In this document: positions 1 to 11,210 of the stretch, in pieces
Layout: every line of letters starts with the position of its first letter
How positions within the stretch are numbered: the stretch's first letter is position 1
Assembly: GCA_022494885.1 (NCBI GenBank)
Contig: JAGVSM010004967.1
Span: 124,001 to 188,000 of the forward strand
Length of the DNA: 64,000 nucleotides
Direction: 5' to 3'
DNA from: Micrasema longulum
Taxonomy: Eukaryota > Arthropoda > Insecta > Trichoptera > Brachycentridae
Position numbers and translations under genes: made by a program
The notes under the pieces: model-generated
Seen by the model: the letters and a program-made list of their open reading frames with translations, nothing else
What the model was told of the DNA's origin: nothing
Databases searched by the model: none

Positions 1-539
1 TTAGTGACAGAAAATTGAAATTAAGTCGAGGTAGAACGAGGATCAAAATTCGGACCACGGGACGACAATCCTGTTCAAATTTTTATTTTTTTCTATAAAA
101 TTGTCATTTTTCTCAGTGGTGGTAAAAGATGTTGAAAGAGAGAATTTTTTTTTTTTTTTTAATGTATTATTATTATTAATTTCTAAAAATAAACGAAAAT
201 TATAACGTATTTTTAAGAAACGGTAAATCATTGAATTTTGTCTACGACATTATGACTTTAATTTAAGTTGTGTGTAATTCTCATGAGAATAAATTAAATC
301 ATTTCTTAAAACCTAGTCGAAAAATGGCGTCGAAAACAAAATATGCAATGAAATCGAGGATGGTTGACATGATCAATTGTGTTAATGATGTATTATAAAA
401 TTAAAAATTATGGAAACTAAAATCAAATCAAGAATATATTATAAATTCAAGGGAGAATGTATGAAGATTTTATTAAAAATAATAATTTAAGTCACGCTCA
501 AATGACCATTATCAGGAAGACGAGGAAAATAAAATTAAA

Positions 540-790
540 AAGTGATTGCGGACAGAAACCAGAGAAACGGTTTCCGCCCTCTTTGCAATGAAAAGTAATG
601 AGGCGAGCAGGACGGGAGGCTTCGGCGAGGGTAGGGCAGGGAGAGGGGAGGAAGATGAAGGCCACAGTGTTTTCAAGCGTAATTTTCTTTGAAAGATCTT
701 ATCATTTATCCACAGCCTCCGAGAAGACTAACATCCCGCCGCGTCATCCATTGCATCTGACGGACGATTGTCGGCTTCCATTTTACTAAG
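540..790. other. GC/CpG-richer island of unknown role
   Basis: About 250 bases are clearly richer in G, C and CpG than the surrounding AT-rich DNA, with purine-rich blocks (GGGCAGGGAGAGGGGAGGAAG-like, near 630-655). A 63-codon open frame runs through it (598-789, +), but the translated sequence has no motif I recognise. It could be an untranslated first exon or promoter of a gene beyond the left edge, or an old repeat. Confidence 0.25.
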
Positions 791-2029
791 TCACTGTTCA
801 CTATTCTTGATGAGCTTTTCAATTACGGCCACAAATAATGCGCGTTGTGAATTAACAATCAAAATACGGTGTATAATGTATATTGAGAAGATTGTACACG
901 TAACAAAAGACATACAAATGGAGGACGTCATCAATGAGGAAGTTCAGCCCTATGGGAAATCGAATATAAAAATGAACTCTTACGCGCGGTAAAAAGTATG
1001 ATAGGCAGTTTGTTACCGATTTGGTACCCATGTCTAATCAAAATGAGTAATACATCGTTAAATATCTGTTTTTAAGTGAACAAAAAAAATACTACGACGA
1101 CAAAGCCGTATAACTTGTTCGTTTTGAAATATCATCTTCAGAAGATACTGGATTTTTAACAAGAAATAGAATTTTAAAAAAATATATCTCCATTTCTACT
1201 TCACCGATGTTTATGATTTTTACTCAGAATTTAGGCTTAAAAAATAACTAGTTAACGATGAAAATAACACCTAAAACGGATTAGTACTTTTAAGGTGATC
1301 TGACTAAACTGAACAAAAAAACACAAATTCGTCAATTGATATTGATGCATCATATTCAAGCAAGTTTTTTTTTATTATTATTACTTTTAACCTTGAGTGT
1401 AAGTAAGTAGATGACTGAAATGTAGAAACTGTAGAATTAGAAACTTAAGCTGGCGCGTTCAGAAAACTCACACGAACGCATTTAAAATCTACGTTGATTT
1501 AAAAAAAAAGTTGTATTCAATTTTAAACAAATATGCTACCTTTTTTTTTAATTCGGTGTTGGATTAGAGGGTTGTGTTTATAAAAAAAAATACAATGGGT
1601 TAAGAAAATGTAATTTTCATTTACTAAAATACTTTGTCTCGTTATTTTTTATTATTCAAATCATTTTTTTAAATGTTGCAGTTTACTAATTATAGTCCTT
1701 CCAAGAACAAGGGGCAATTTAAATTTGAAAAAAATATTTTTTTCTAGTCAATTACTGTAGAACTAGAATGCAAAGTTATGATGATTGTTTTAAGTATATA
1801 AATAACAAGATTTATTGTTTATCAATAAGTGTGTATGCATATTTTTCCGATATAATTTGTACTGTGCATTTTAATTACACTATTTTAATTATTATTATGA
1901 TGATCACAAAATATTAAATAAAAAACATGCTTGTTTAAAAATAAATACTCGTAAATAAATGACATTTTCTTAAGTTCGTTATAAAAAAAATATATATTTA
2001 TATTTTTATTAAACCTACCCTCACACCCA

Positions 2030-2115
2030 TATACAATCACACACATATTCACATACCTACCAAAATCACACTCCACTTTTTTACACACGCATCCTCACAC
2101 ACAAAAAAAAACTCG
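2030..2115. repeat. CA-rich low-complexity tract
   Basis: The tract is built of degenerate CACACA / ACACAT units on the + strand, a decayed dinucleotide microsatellite. It explains the spurious minus-strand frame over it. Confidence 0.6.
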
Positions 2116-2819
2116 CACACATACACTTCTATAAATTATATTCAACTGAACTGGATTTTTATAATTGTATTTATGTGGAAAACTGATTTGGCTTTATTTT
2201 ATGTTTTTTTTTATAATGTTGTGTATATTTCTTTGTATTGCTTTTGTTTTTCTTAATAAACAAAATAAAAATAAAAAATAAAAAATAAATTGTTTTTTTT
2301 CGCTCTAATCCAAAAGAGACTTTTAAAAACATTTAATATCACAATATATAATATTAAAAAATTTTAAATCAGTATTCTGTGCATTAAAAATGTTTTTGTG
2401 TATGTTTTATGAAAGCGCCATCACTACATAATCGACTTATTCATGATAAGATTAAATGAAAAAACCTACATATTTATGAACAAGTGTTTTTAAAATATAA
2501 CTTAATACTCGTACATATTATTGTATTTTTACTATTAAGAATCGCAGCTAAATTTAGACGAACGCAGAAGAATTCTGTGTATATTGTGTTAACATATCAT
2601 TAGCAACTAATCAAGCAATAGTTGTTTATGTCACGCTCATAAGCGCGTCTGAGCGAGAGAGACAGAGATTATTTTCATAATGCGTATGTCGTGCGATGTC
2701 ATACCATGGCCTTATTCACGGATACTACACAATGCGTATGTGTAAGCATAGCACACGCGCCAGCTTATAAAAATCAAGCAGTAGTAACGCAGGAACTGAT
2801 ATGCCGCGGCGGTATTGTT

Positions 2820-2829
2820 CCCCCCCCCC
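2820..2829. repeat. Run of ten C
   Basis: A ten-base C homopolymer, unusual in such AT-rich DNA, sits at the end of the CpG-richer patch at 2640-2820. Confidence 0.8.
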
Positions 2830-4719
2830 AATGCTTTTTAAAAGTCCTGGCAAATATCCGAATTAATATTTTTTCGAGGTAAGATTACTCCGATCGGACA
2901 GTGAATTGGGACTAGCCCCACGGTTATTGTTATTTTACACAAAAATACCTTTCTAGCGATATATCCTTTATTTCGATTGGTGCCGGTATCAGGTTCCATA
3001 CATTGATGCCTATCCTCCGTTGAGTATAAAATATTTCGGCGGTTTATTGAAAATGTATTTAAAAAATCCTTATAATTCAAAGCGCAATAATTGTGATAGT
3101 AAATAACTATGCGTACATTTTTTTTTTTTTTATTTAAATTTTGTTGTTTTTTTTTTACAATACACATAAGTGATAATAAAAAAATATTCAAAAATTAAAG
3201 CATAATTACAAAGCAATAAAATACATATTAATAGTATACAAAAAAATCCCACAAAGGCATGGCCTGTTCGTGGGTATACAAGAAAATGTTAATGAATTTT
3301 TGCTCCTATAATAAAAAATGATCAGTTATAATATTTTTGTGTAACATAAGAAAGAAAAAATAAAATGTTCTGTAAAAGATTATATGGTATTTTTTTATAG
3401 TAAAAAATAATAAGTAAACACGTAAATATTCCTTTTTATTAAAGGGCAACAAAATATATCATAGAAAATAATAGTTCATATCTTTTGTTTAAATCCAGGA
3501 TTGTGCATGTTTTTTAAAAGAAGGAAAATTTTGAAAGTTTGGAATCAATGAAATATTATCAGTAAAAAAAGAATTAAAAAGTTTTTCCATATAAAATATC
3601 CACGTTTCTGTGCGAGCCTCGTTTTACAATGTGGTATTTCTAACACACGATTCCTTCTTTGACTTGATATATTTGAATTACTTGTAAATAAATTTTGGTT
3701 CTTAAATATATATTTTGAACATTGAAAACAATATATTTGTCTTAGGTCTAAAAGTTTAGCTTCTTGGAACAATTGGAAAGAGGGAAAAGTGAGATTTTTG
3801 TGAAGCATTATTTTTTATGTAAATTTTCTAATTGTTTAATATGATTGTTGTAAGTTCCCCCCATCCAATTATTCTATAGGAAAGCAATGACTGTACAAGT
3901 GCATAATATACTATTTTAATCGTATTTAGCTGGGCGTAAATACTTAGTCTTTTGAACACATAGGTTAAATATCTCATATATAGTTTTACCACTCACATAA
4001 AACTCAATTATTTAAATTTTGTATAAGAACGTTAATATATACATACGTATAAGTGTTTTTACAAAGCTCCCATAGTAAATGTGAACAGTGAATGGGGTTT
4101 ATCTGATCAACCCATGGCTATGTGAATGTGACATGTCACCTTGATAGTGTCACCGTCATGTGTTATACAGTCATGCCCTTCCACCCTCTACAGTCACGGC
4201 TACAATCACGAATTACACGAACATCTAATGCTACCTGCATTCAATACCCCGACCTTATCGTGCCAACTGATTATCTTTCTTCGTACTTATTTCATAAATC
4301 CAGTATTTATTAAGTATTATTTTATATCAATGGACCTACACGATCGGATCAAAGAGAAAATAAAAATATAATTCGAGGGACCCACGGGGCTCGTATAGAA
4401 CCACGCAATTACCAAATTAAAGATCTTTGAAGCGAATTTCACGTTTAAGTTCCATATTACCAGTGTTGTAGATAAATCTAGTAAGATGCTTGGATTTGTG
4501 CTTCGAAATTCTAGATATTCCAATACAATAAGTGAATATCACGTTTTTTTTACATTTTTAAAGTAATAAAGGTCTATAAAATACTGTCCCGTAAAAAAAA
4601 AAAATTTTGCTAATTATTAATAGTGACATTTTTTTATTTTTATTTTATAACTTTTCACGCCCATTAGGCTTTTACATACATGAAAGTTATATAAAATATG
4701 AGTATACAAAAACATAAAA

Positions 4720-5010
4720 TTTAAAAAATACAATATAAAGCAACAAAAGATAGAACAGTATTTAGAAGTAAAGTTGGTATAAAAAAAAGAAGATGAATAT
4801 AAACAACATGAATTTTTAAAAATACAATATAAAGAAATAAATGATAGGAACAGTGATAAGAAGTATAGTTGGTATAAAAATAAAAAGATGAGTGTATTAA
4901 CAACAAAATCTTTTTAAAAACACAATATAAAGTAATAAAATATAGAACTGTGTTAAAGTAGTTTAGTTGGTTTTAAAAAAAATAAAATAAAAATAATATT
5001 TATATTTCTT
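4720..5010 (+). repeat. Three-unit tandem repeat, about 95 bp each
   Basis: Three diverged direct units start near 4721, 4811 and 4911. Each opens with a form of AAAAATACAATATAAAG and later has an AGTTGGTAT/AGTTGGTTT motif. They lie inside the expanded MITE at 4528-6417. No coding capacity is seen. Confidence 0.65.
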
Positions 5011-5109
5011 TTTTTTTTTTAATAAGCTGAAGAAATGCAATTAAAGGTTTAAAGCAGCTAGGTACATAATGTTATAAAATACAATATGAACAACAGAGAT
5101 GAAGAACAT

Positions 5110-5370
5110 TTAAGAGAAGGTAATATAGAAGTCTAGGCATCTACAGGGCTTATGACCTGTCAATGGCTGGTTTAAGTGGCCACTTTACACACTGAGTAAC
5201 ATTTACCATTCTGCCCATATTTGAACATCTATATTCCTTCAATTCATCTGTTTATGTTTGTGAAGTTAAAGAGTTGAAACCTTTATTTATGCGAGTGAGA
5301 TTCATCTAATTGAATTATTTCACCTACATACTAGGCAACGCCTGAAAATGTGATTTTTTCAATTTCTATA
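5110..5370 (+). repeat. Dispersed repeat family D, full-length copy
   Basis: It carries GAAGTCTAGGCAT, GGGCTTATGACCTGTC, a TGGTTTAAGTG(G/A)CCACTT motif and ACTAGGCAACGCCTGAAA in order. The same order recurs at 28225-28700. Partial copies lie at 10430-10600 (+), 11085-11210 (-) and 28000-28090 (-). The class is unknown; I see no ORF. Confidence 0.6.
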
Positions 5371-5754
5371 CTTCTTCATGGACCAGGTACCAGGACCTCT
5401 GTTGTAATATGTTAATATAAACAGCTCCCCAGGGAGTTGAATCCAGTCCTTGTCTACAAAAATTTGGACAAACTCAAAATATTGTTGAATTATTAGCAGC
5501 ATAAAAGATATTTTTAAATTTGTAATTTTAAATTCCCGTAAAAACATTCATTTCATTGGCCACGCCCCTAAAATGTCATGATTCATGTTTATTTGTTCCT
5601 GACAATTCAAATTTGTTTAAAACATTATCTTGAATCTTGACGTCACAACAACCAAGGCCAAACATATCTATACATTTTTATCAAATTTCTTTTTTACATT
5701 TATGTATGAAAACATTTCTCCACAATATCCATATTGATTTCGAATATACAATTA

Positions 5755-6357
5755 ATTAGCGGACCTGACAGACGTTGTCCTGCTCGAACGTTGGCTTGCC
5801 TTGGAAAAAGACTTTTCATTGATAAGTGGGTACCTAGGTACTTGTTTATGGTTGAATTCCAAAACATAAAATAATTCATTTTCAAATATAGAATTATTTT
5901 TGCAAATGTCAAACTTGGCTCATTTCAACTACAGGGGTGCACTTAATTCATGAATGCGATTTTCGAAAATGTATTGAATGTCAGTTAATATTATTTAAGT
6001 ATTACCAAAAATCCAGTAAAGAGAAATAAATGGGAAGAAATTATAAGGAATGCAAGGAAATCATCTGATTCGGATCCATAAATAGCGCATGTTGTTTGTA
6101 AACATTCAAAAACAAACTTTTTTAAGCAAAAAAAAAAATATTTGCAAATGCATTCTCGTAAAATGCAACCCTAGTAGGTCGATATAAAAAAGATTTTTGC
6201 TTCTAACTTTTTTTTTACAGATTCGATTGAAAATTTTAATGCGAACACGCGTAGCGGAAAGATCTACATTTTATTGAAAACCGCACGTAAATCGGTTAAG
6301 CTGTTTAGAAGCAGTTCAGTGATATCACACTTACAGAAGAATTATATATTTAAAGAT
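5755..6357 (+). repeat. Dispersed repeat starting TTAGCGGACCTGACAG
   Basis: It begins with TTAGCGGACCTGACAGACG and ends with ACAGAAGAATTATATATTTA, the same two ends as the short copy at 31524-31722. The first 150 bases are also found inverted at 8420-8578. Its ends interrupt the MITE cleanly, so it inserted after the MITE. Class uncertain: possibly an RTE-type or Helitron-type non-autonomous element. Confidence 0.55.
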
Positions 6358-7129
6358 TATTCTAAATCCATTTCGTTTATTTTTATCGGTATTCGTAGTA
6401 TGTGATATTTCCCTATTAGCACATTGTACGATGCACTAGTCCGCGGCATACTAGAATACTGTTCCAGAATTTGGAACCCTTTTGAATCAAACCACATCCT
6501 TGAAATATAGATGGTTCCAAAGAGGTTTTGCGATACATTTATCTTAAAGAAAATAGTAATTATCCATTCTTGTATCCATCAGTATTTCTAGCAGGGATGC
6601 TAAATTTCAACACCCTCAAATCTCGTTGTCAATTTTTTCTTGCAAAACATTTCTTTAAGCAGATTTCTGGAAGTGTATAACATAATCCAAATTAACTGAA
6701 ATACTCTTAGATCGTTCCCAACATCTACATACATATACTACAGCGAGATCTCGTGCACTGTTTTACGCACTCAGAAACCATACAAAGGCAAGTCAGAGTT
6801 CACCAATTAATAGGGCGATCGGCTTGCTGGATTCGGCTTCTGGGATAATATCGATCTATTTTTCTGTACATATGGGGAGTTTAGCAGCAATCTGCTTTCC
6901 ATTCATTAACTTCTAACGTATATTTACAGTCTGCATTACGTGATGGATTGAACAGCCCGTAAAGCAATGGAGACTACAATTGTCAAATTAATAAATAATA
7001 ATAATAATAATACTAGTAAATTATCCCATATATTATATTTTACTCAACTACAGAATATTTCAATGAATAATATACCCCACTATGTAAAAAACCACATTTC
7101 GCCTAAAACACTACGGTAAATATATAAAT

Positions 7130-7345
7130 ATACATATGGCAATCATGAAATTTCGCATTATCTTAAATAAATTGTCTATGTTTTATGAATGTATGTATGT
7201 ATATGCGCATGGGTGTATGTACGTGCGAGTGTATGTATTTATGTGTGTATATATATTGGTTGGTTGGAAGAAATTGCCATTTGGCAATAAGCCCGCCAAT
7301 GTACAAATAACATTATGTACAAAAAGTTAAATAAATAAATAATGT
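7130..7345 (+). mobile_element. Non-LTR retrotransposon 3' end with AAATAAATAAAT tail
   Basis: GGAAGAAATTGCC...GGCAATAAG (7266-7292) is followed by a TAAATAAATAAAT tail. The same 3' untranslated motif is found inverted at 16890-16975. Upstream (7185-7260) is TATG/TGTG-rich low-complexity sequence. Only the 3' end is present. Confidence 0.5.
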
Positions 7346-7358
7346 ATGTGTGTATACA

Positions 7359-8107
7359 CAGGGTGTTCTTTAAACCTTGTCACATCCGAAACCATGATGA
7401 TCAGTATGAGCAAGAAGACATATTGGCACATTAAAATATTTTTTTAGAACGAATAAAATTTTAAAAAATAAAATATCAAAAAAAGCAAATGGTTGCTCAC
7501 TTCTGCAGGGGTGAAACGAGGGGGGGAAAAGTGGGGAGTCTGATACTGCACCGCGCTCCCCTCACTTCTTCTTTTCAGACGTAAGCAACCATTTGTTTTT
7601 TCAAATAATATTTTTTTCAGAATATTTTACAATACAATGATATTTGTTCATAAAATTATAAACTCTAATAAAAAAACAGAATTTTGGAAAAAAAATTGAT
7701 CGGAACCAGCATGAACACGATCACAATACTAGAGAAAAGAACAAAATTAGACTTCCATTTAGGAAAAAGGCAAAGTCACAAAATTCAATTTTATTTAAAG
7801 CAATTAAAAGTATTACGAAATGGAAAAAAATATTTATGAAGAAAAAAACATTTCAAAATTTAAAATAATGGTCAAGACATTTGTGATAAACAATTTATAA
7901 ATTAAATATATTTGCAATGTTATTATTAGAACACACATAACAATATTTATGATATGTGTGCCCTACTTTAAGATTTAAATTTAAAAAAATAAAAATATTT
8001 TCAAAAATTTTCTTTGTTCTAAATATTTTTTTAAATATGCTAATATGTCTTCTTGCCCATACTGATCATCGTGGTTTCGGATGTGACAGGGTTTAATGAA
8101 CACCCTG
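7359..8107. mobile_element. 749-bp element with long terminal inverted repeats
   Basis: The left end CAGGGTGTTCTTTAAACC and the right end GGTTTAATGAACACCCTG are inverted copies, and the similarity continues for about 60 bases on each side. Flanking TATA sequence is compatible with a TA target duplication, which together with the CAGGGTG ends suggests a Tc1/mariner-type non-autonomous element. No transposase frame is inside. Part of its interior recurs inverted at 35235-35425. Confidence 0.75.
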
Positions 8108-8419
8108 TATACATGTGTATGTATGTAGGTATATATGTATATGTGTTTATTTGTGTATGCATATGTATCAAAATGTGTATACGAGTAAGTTTATATTTTA
8201 TTAGTATGTGTACTTGTAAACTATTATCATGTATTAAAATGTAATTGCCTAGCTTGGAACGAGGTATGTACCCTTGAACCTGGGAAAAGTGAACATAAAA
8301 TTGTATTTATGATAAAATGTATAAATAAATAAATAAATCTTTCTTGCCGCTTGTCTGTTTTACTAGGCATCAGGTTCTCGCGGTCCTGGACGTCCGCTGA
8401 TAACTGTTCGTCGGCAGTT

Positions 8420-8578
8420 TATGTCAGAACTATTTGAATATTATCAATTTCTAGTTTTGGAATTTAATCACACACAATAACCTAGGTACCTACTTATCAA
8501 TGAAAAGTCTTTTTCCGAGATAATAGCAGGCAAATCAACGTTTGGGCAGGAGAACGTCTGTCGGGTTCGCTAGTATAT
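8420..8578 (-). repeat. Copy of the CTAGCGGACCTG repeat
   Basis: On the minus strand it reads from CTAGCGAACCCGACAGACG through CAATGATAAG-type and CCTAGGTA motifs, matching 5756-5915. It is truncated at its 3' side. Confidence 0.55.
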
Positions 8579-8589
8579 ATGTATTATAT

Positions 8590-9440
8590 CAATTTATTGC
8601 ATTTACATATATAAAGTAATACGTTTATTACTTAAAACTAGTAAATTAGAAAATTAATACGGAGCGTCCTCTGGTTAGGATAGTTTCCATTTAACATGAC
8701 TCACCCTGTTCTAGTATAGAGTTTTTTTTACGTTTTAAAGAATTAGTTCCATACTAATATAACAATAACAAACAAAAAATTTAAACTACCTTATTATAAA
8801 TGCATAGCTAACTAAATATAAGAATGTAATAATAATTATTATATAAACATAACATATATATTCGTATGTGCTAAGACTACATAATGTTACTTAAGCATAG
8901 AGAATATAGTAAAATATATAATAAATAATGATTATGATAAAATTAAAAATAAACTTATCAATGAAACTTCTTGGTTTAGTTTTACTTTTTATTATTTTGA
9001 CCAACGAGCGCTTTCGCCTAAGTAGCCATCTTCTAGACTTCCAAGATGTCTACTTAGGCTAACTTAGGCTTATCTTCTAGACTGCCAAGATGCCTACTCA
9101 GGCGAAAGCGCTCGTTGGTCAAAATAAAAAAAGTAAAACTAAACCAAGAAGTTTCATTGATAAGTTTATTTTTAATTTTATCCTAATCATTAACTATGGA
9201 GTTTTATCAAGAAAACATCAATATTATATAATAAATAAACAAATATATATTAATATAGACCATACGTGTACCAATTATAAATATAAAGTAATACGTTCAT
9301 TAATCTCTACATATATTTTGCAAAAAAATCCCTCGCTACACTATTTATATGTGTTGTTATTTTTATTTTATAATTTGTCTTACATTTGGAGTCATTTGTA
9401 TTTTTGCTATCCCCTATTTTATTATCAGAAAGGTTTATTA
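8590..9440 (+). repeat. Dispersed repeat family R, interrupted by a foldback
   Basis: Parts at 8590-8925 and 9193-9440 match, in the same order, the two halves at 58090-58205 and 59722-60090. Shared motifs include GGTTAGGATAGT, TCCATACTAATA, ATGTTACTTAA and TCGCTACACT. The break is filled here by the foldback at 8926-9192. A fragment of the same family is at 53290-53410. Class unknown. Confidence 0.6.
8926..9192. mobile_element. Foldback element, near-perfect palindrome
   Basis: Arms of about 120 bases (8926-9045 and 9075-9192) are almost exact reverse complements, including GACCAACGAGCGCTTTCGCC against GGCGAAAGCGCTCGTTGGTC. A short spacer with its own TTCTAGACT repeats separates them. It is non-coding and sits inside repeat family R, so it is the younger insertion. 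Confidence 0.85.
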
Positions 9441-10180
9441 CTGATGATTACATAATGCAACCTCCAGCAGTTCTACTACGACACAGCGGAGGGGTGGGTT
9501 GGTTAAATGGGCTAAGATTTGAACTTGACATAGACGATTATCATCAAGCACGCACATGCATTACCTTCTGACGGAAAATAACTGACCTTTTTACTAATGA
9601 CAAAAAACCTCCGTGAGAAGGTAATGTGGAAGCCCTGGCATTTTCTGGGCGTTACCTGTTACTTTACCATTCATTTTTAATTTTACTCTTTTGACTTGTT
9701 TTAATTTTTATTTATGCACTAATAATAATAATATTTGGATAATTTATATAGCGCCATTTTTGTGAAAATCACCTCAAGGGCGTGGCGCGGGCTTATTATC
9801 AAATGACTATTTCTTTCAACGAACTAATAAAACATTTATTTAAGTTATATGTTTTTATTATATCAGTATGTACGAGTATGTAAAAATAGATACATAAACA
9901 ATATGTGCAGTCTAATCAAAAACACTCGTCCTTGGTGAGAAAAGTGGAAAAACAAAAGTTAAATATTTTTCATAAATTAAATAGTATAGATTTCTGCATA
10001 CGGGCGGATGAAAGTACAGTTCTTTCTGTGAAATAGAACCAGGACCTTAGACGAGTATTTTCCGCTCGATGGCTACTCTCTGCTAAAAATCCTGAAACTG
10101 GAAATCGAGTGGAGAAAAGTCTGCCGCGTGTCCGCGTAGGTGGTTGGGAGGGTCGACTTGAAATATTTATTTGTACAGTG
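9440..10180. other. Unassigned AT-rich stretch
   Basis: Nothing here resembles an exon or a transposon domain. Short open frames occur (for example 9970-10194, -) but they lack phased splice partners and known motifs. Confidence 0.5.
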
Positions 10181-10184
10181 ATTT

Positions 10185-10345
10185 TACACTGCAATATTTT
10201 ACTGTCCCTGGATTGACACCTGAAGCGTAGAACTAATCACCTTACCTTTCTATAACACATGATCGAGATACACTGAGTGTACTTTCCCAGTGCAGTGCTC
10301 TATACACCACCAGGTGTGGATTAGGGTGTGACGATGATGTGTATA
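10185..10345 (+). mobile_element. SINE family B fragment
   Basis: It contains the body motifs of family B in order: ACTGTCCCTGGATTGACACC, CTGAAGCGTAGAACT, GATCGAGATACACTG, GTGCTCTATACACCA and a GACGATGATG tail. The tRNA-like head is missing. The tail orientation shows it lies on the + strand. Confidence 0.65.
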
Positions 10346-10429
10346 AATAAATTAATTTGATTATAGTCTTCAGAAGAACCCAGAAATTAAAAGGAGATTA
10401 AGAGAGGATGTGTGTGAGGAATTGTTGAT

Positions 10430-11210
10430 TTTTATGAGACGACACCGTGTAACATTCACCATTACGTCTATGTTTGAACAGTCAATTTTTATTTTTTATT
10501 TTATGCAGATATATCTCGATTTTTAGAGCTGAAACCTTTATTGATATGGGCGAAATTAAATTGAATTATCTCACTTACTTACTAGGAAATTAATATTTTT
10601 ATATTATTAAAATAAAATCTGTATCTTAAATGTTTTTTTTTCTTAAAACGAAGGACACATTTGCATTCTAAAGATTTGCTAAAATATTTCATTTTTGGGG
10701 GCTATTTTCAACGAGTTGTAAATAACTCACTATCAGAAAATGGAAATCAAGTTGTGGTAAAAAATCATTCTTATCGATACAGCTTACCCACCACATACCA
10801 CAGCATCTGAAGACTTAAGTATCCTTGAAGGTGCCCACGTACACGGAAAAATTTCTCGTTGCCGAACGAAAAAAGCTGCCCGGGGAAAAGGAGCTCTCTG
10901 TAATCTGGTAATAATCTTTGTGCTGGAAGAAGATAATCCAGAAGTACATATCATGCACTTAATTGGATCGAGAAAAAGAGGAAAGTGAATTTTTCACTGA
11001 ATGGGATTAAATTGATTGAGCATGATCAATTTGCTGAAATGATTGCAAAACTTTTTAAAGCCTTGAAATTATTTGGTAGGTTGGTATGTAAAGTGACCAC
11101 TTAAACTAGCCATTAGGTCATAAACCCTGTTAACCATTTACATTTTCATCTCAATGAGGTTTTTCATTTCTATCGATTTACATGTTTGTCACTCTTTTGT
11201 TTAATATTTT
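10430..11210. repeat. Two partial family D copies in opposite orientation
   Basis: 10430-10600 (+) matches the second half of the copy at 5110-5370 (GTGTAACATTCACCATT onward). 11085-11210 (-) matches the first half in inverse orientation (GTGACCACTTAAAC...GGTCATAA). Between them (about 10650-11080) is non-coding sequence that I cannot classify. Confidence 0.45.

Larger units (their letters stand above)
1..4315. other. Gene-free AT-rich stretch
   Basis: I see no ORF with conserved motifs, no chain of phased exons and no recognisable transposase here. It is dominated by A/T runs and low-complexity tracts. Two parts are richer in CpG than the rest: about 540-790 (listed separately) and about 2640-2820. 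The apparent short ORFs lie in simple sequence and lack flanking splice sites that would join them into a gene. Confidence 0.6.
4528..6417 (-). mobile_element. MITE (GGGAAATATCA family) inflated by nested insertions
   Basis: This copy ends with a TATGTGATATTTCCCTATT terminus and begins with a degenerate counterpart (GTGAATATCAC). Blocks at 4545-4590, 5505-5755 and 6358-6417 match, in reverse orientation, consecutive parts of the compact copy at 19046-19424. The matching core includes AATACTGTCC, the GGCCACGCCCCT stretch and a GAAAACATTTCTCCACAAT block. The material between these blocks is later insertions (4720-5010, 5110-5370, 5755-6357). No transposase is encoded. Confidence 0.65.
4320..7015 (+). 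mobile_element. Non-LTR retrotransposon RT tail, split by a nested MITE
   Basis: Two coding remnants join in order. The left part (about 4320-4528) reads as a reverse-transcriptase C-terminal region containing SSKMLGFVLRNSRYSN. The right part (about 6420-6900) continues with TLYDALVRGILEYCSRIWNP and then a degenerate tail with several stops and frameshifts. The element ends in a TTAATAAATAATAATAAT tail near 6985-7015. The KSSKMLGF...LV+..LEYCS.IWNP order is typical of CR1/Jockey-like LINE ends. The interruption (about 4528-6417) is a separate TIR element. The copy is 5' truncated and dead. Confidence 0.75.

Noticed and set aside
2838..3191. 117-codon minus-strand frame
   Set aside because: Lys/Asn/Ile-rich translation of A/T runs with no motif or splice partners.
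9090..9455. 121-codon + strand frame
   Set aside because: Begins in one arm of the foldback element and continues in AT-rich family R repeat; no conserved motif.
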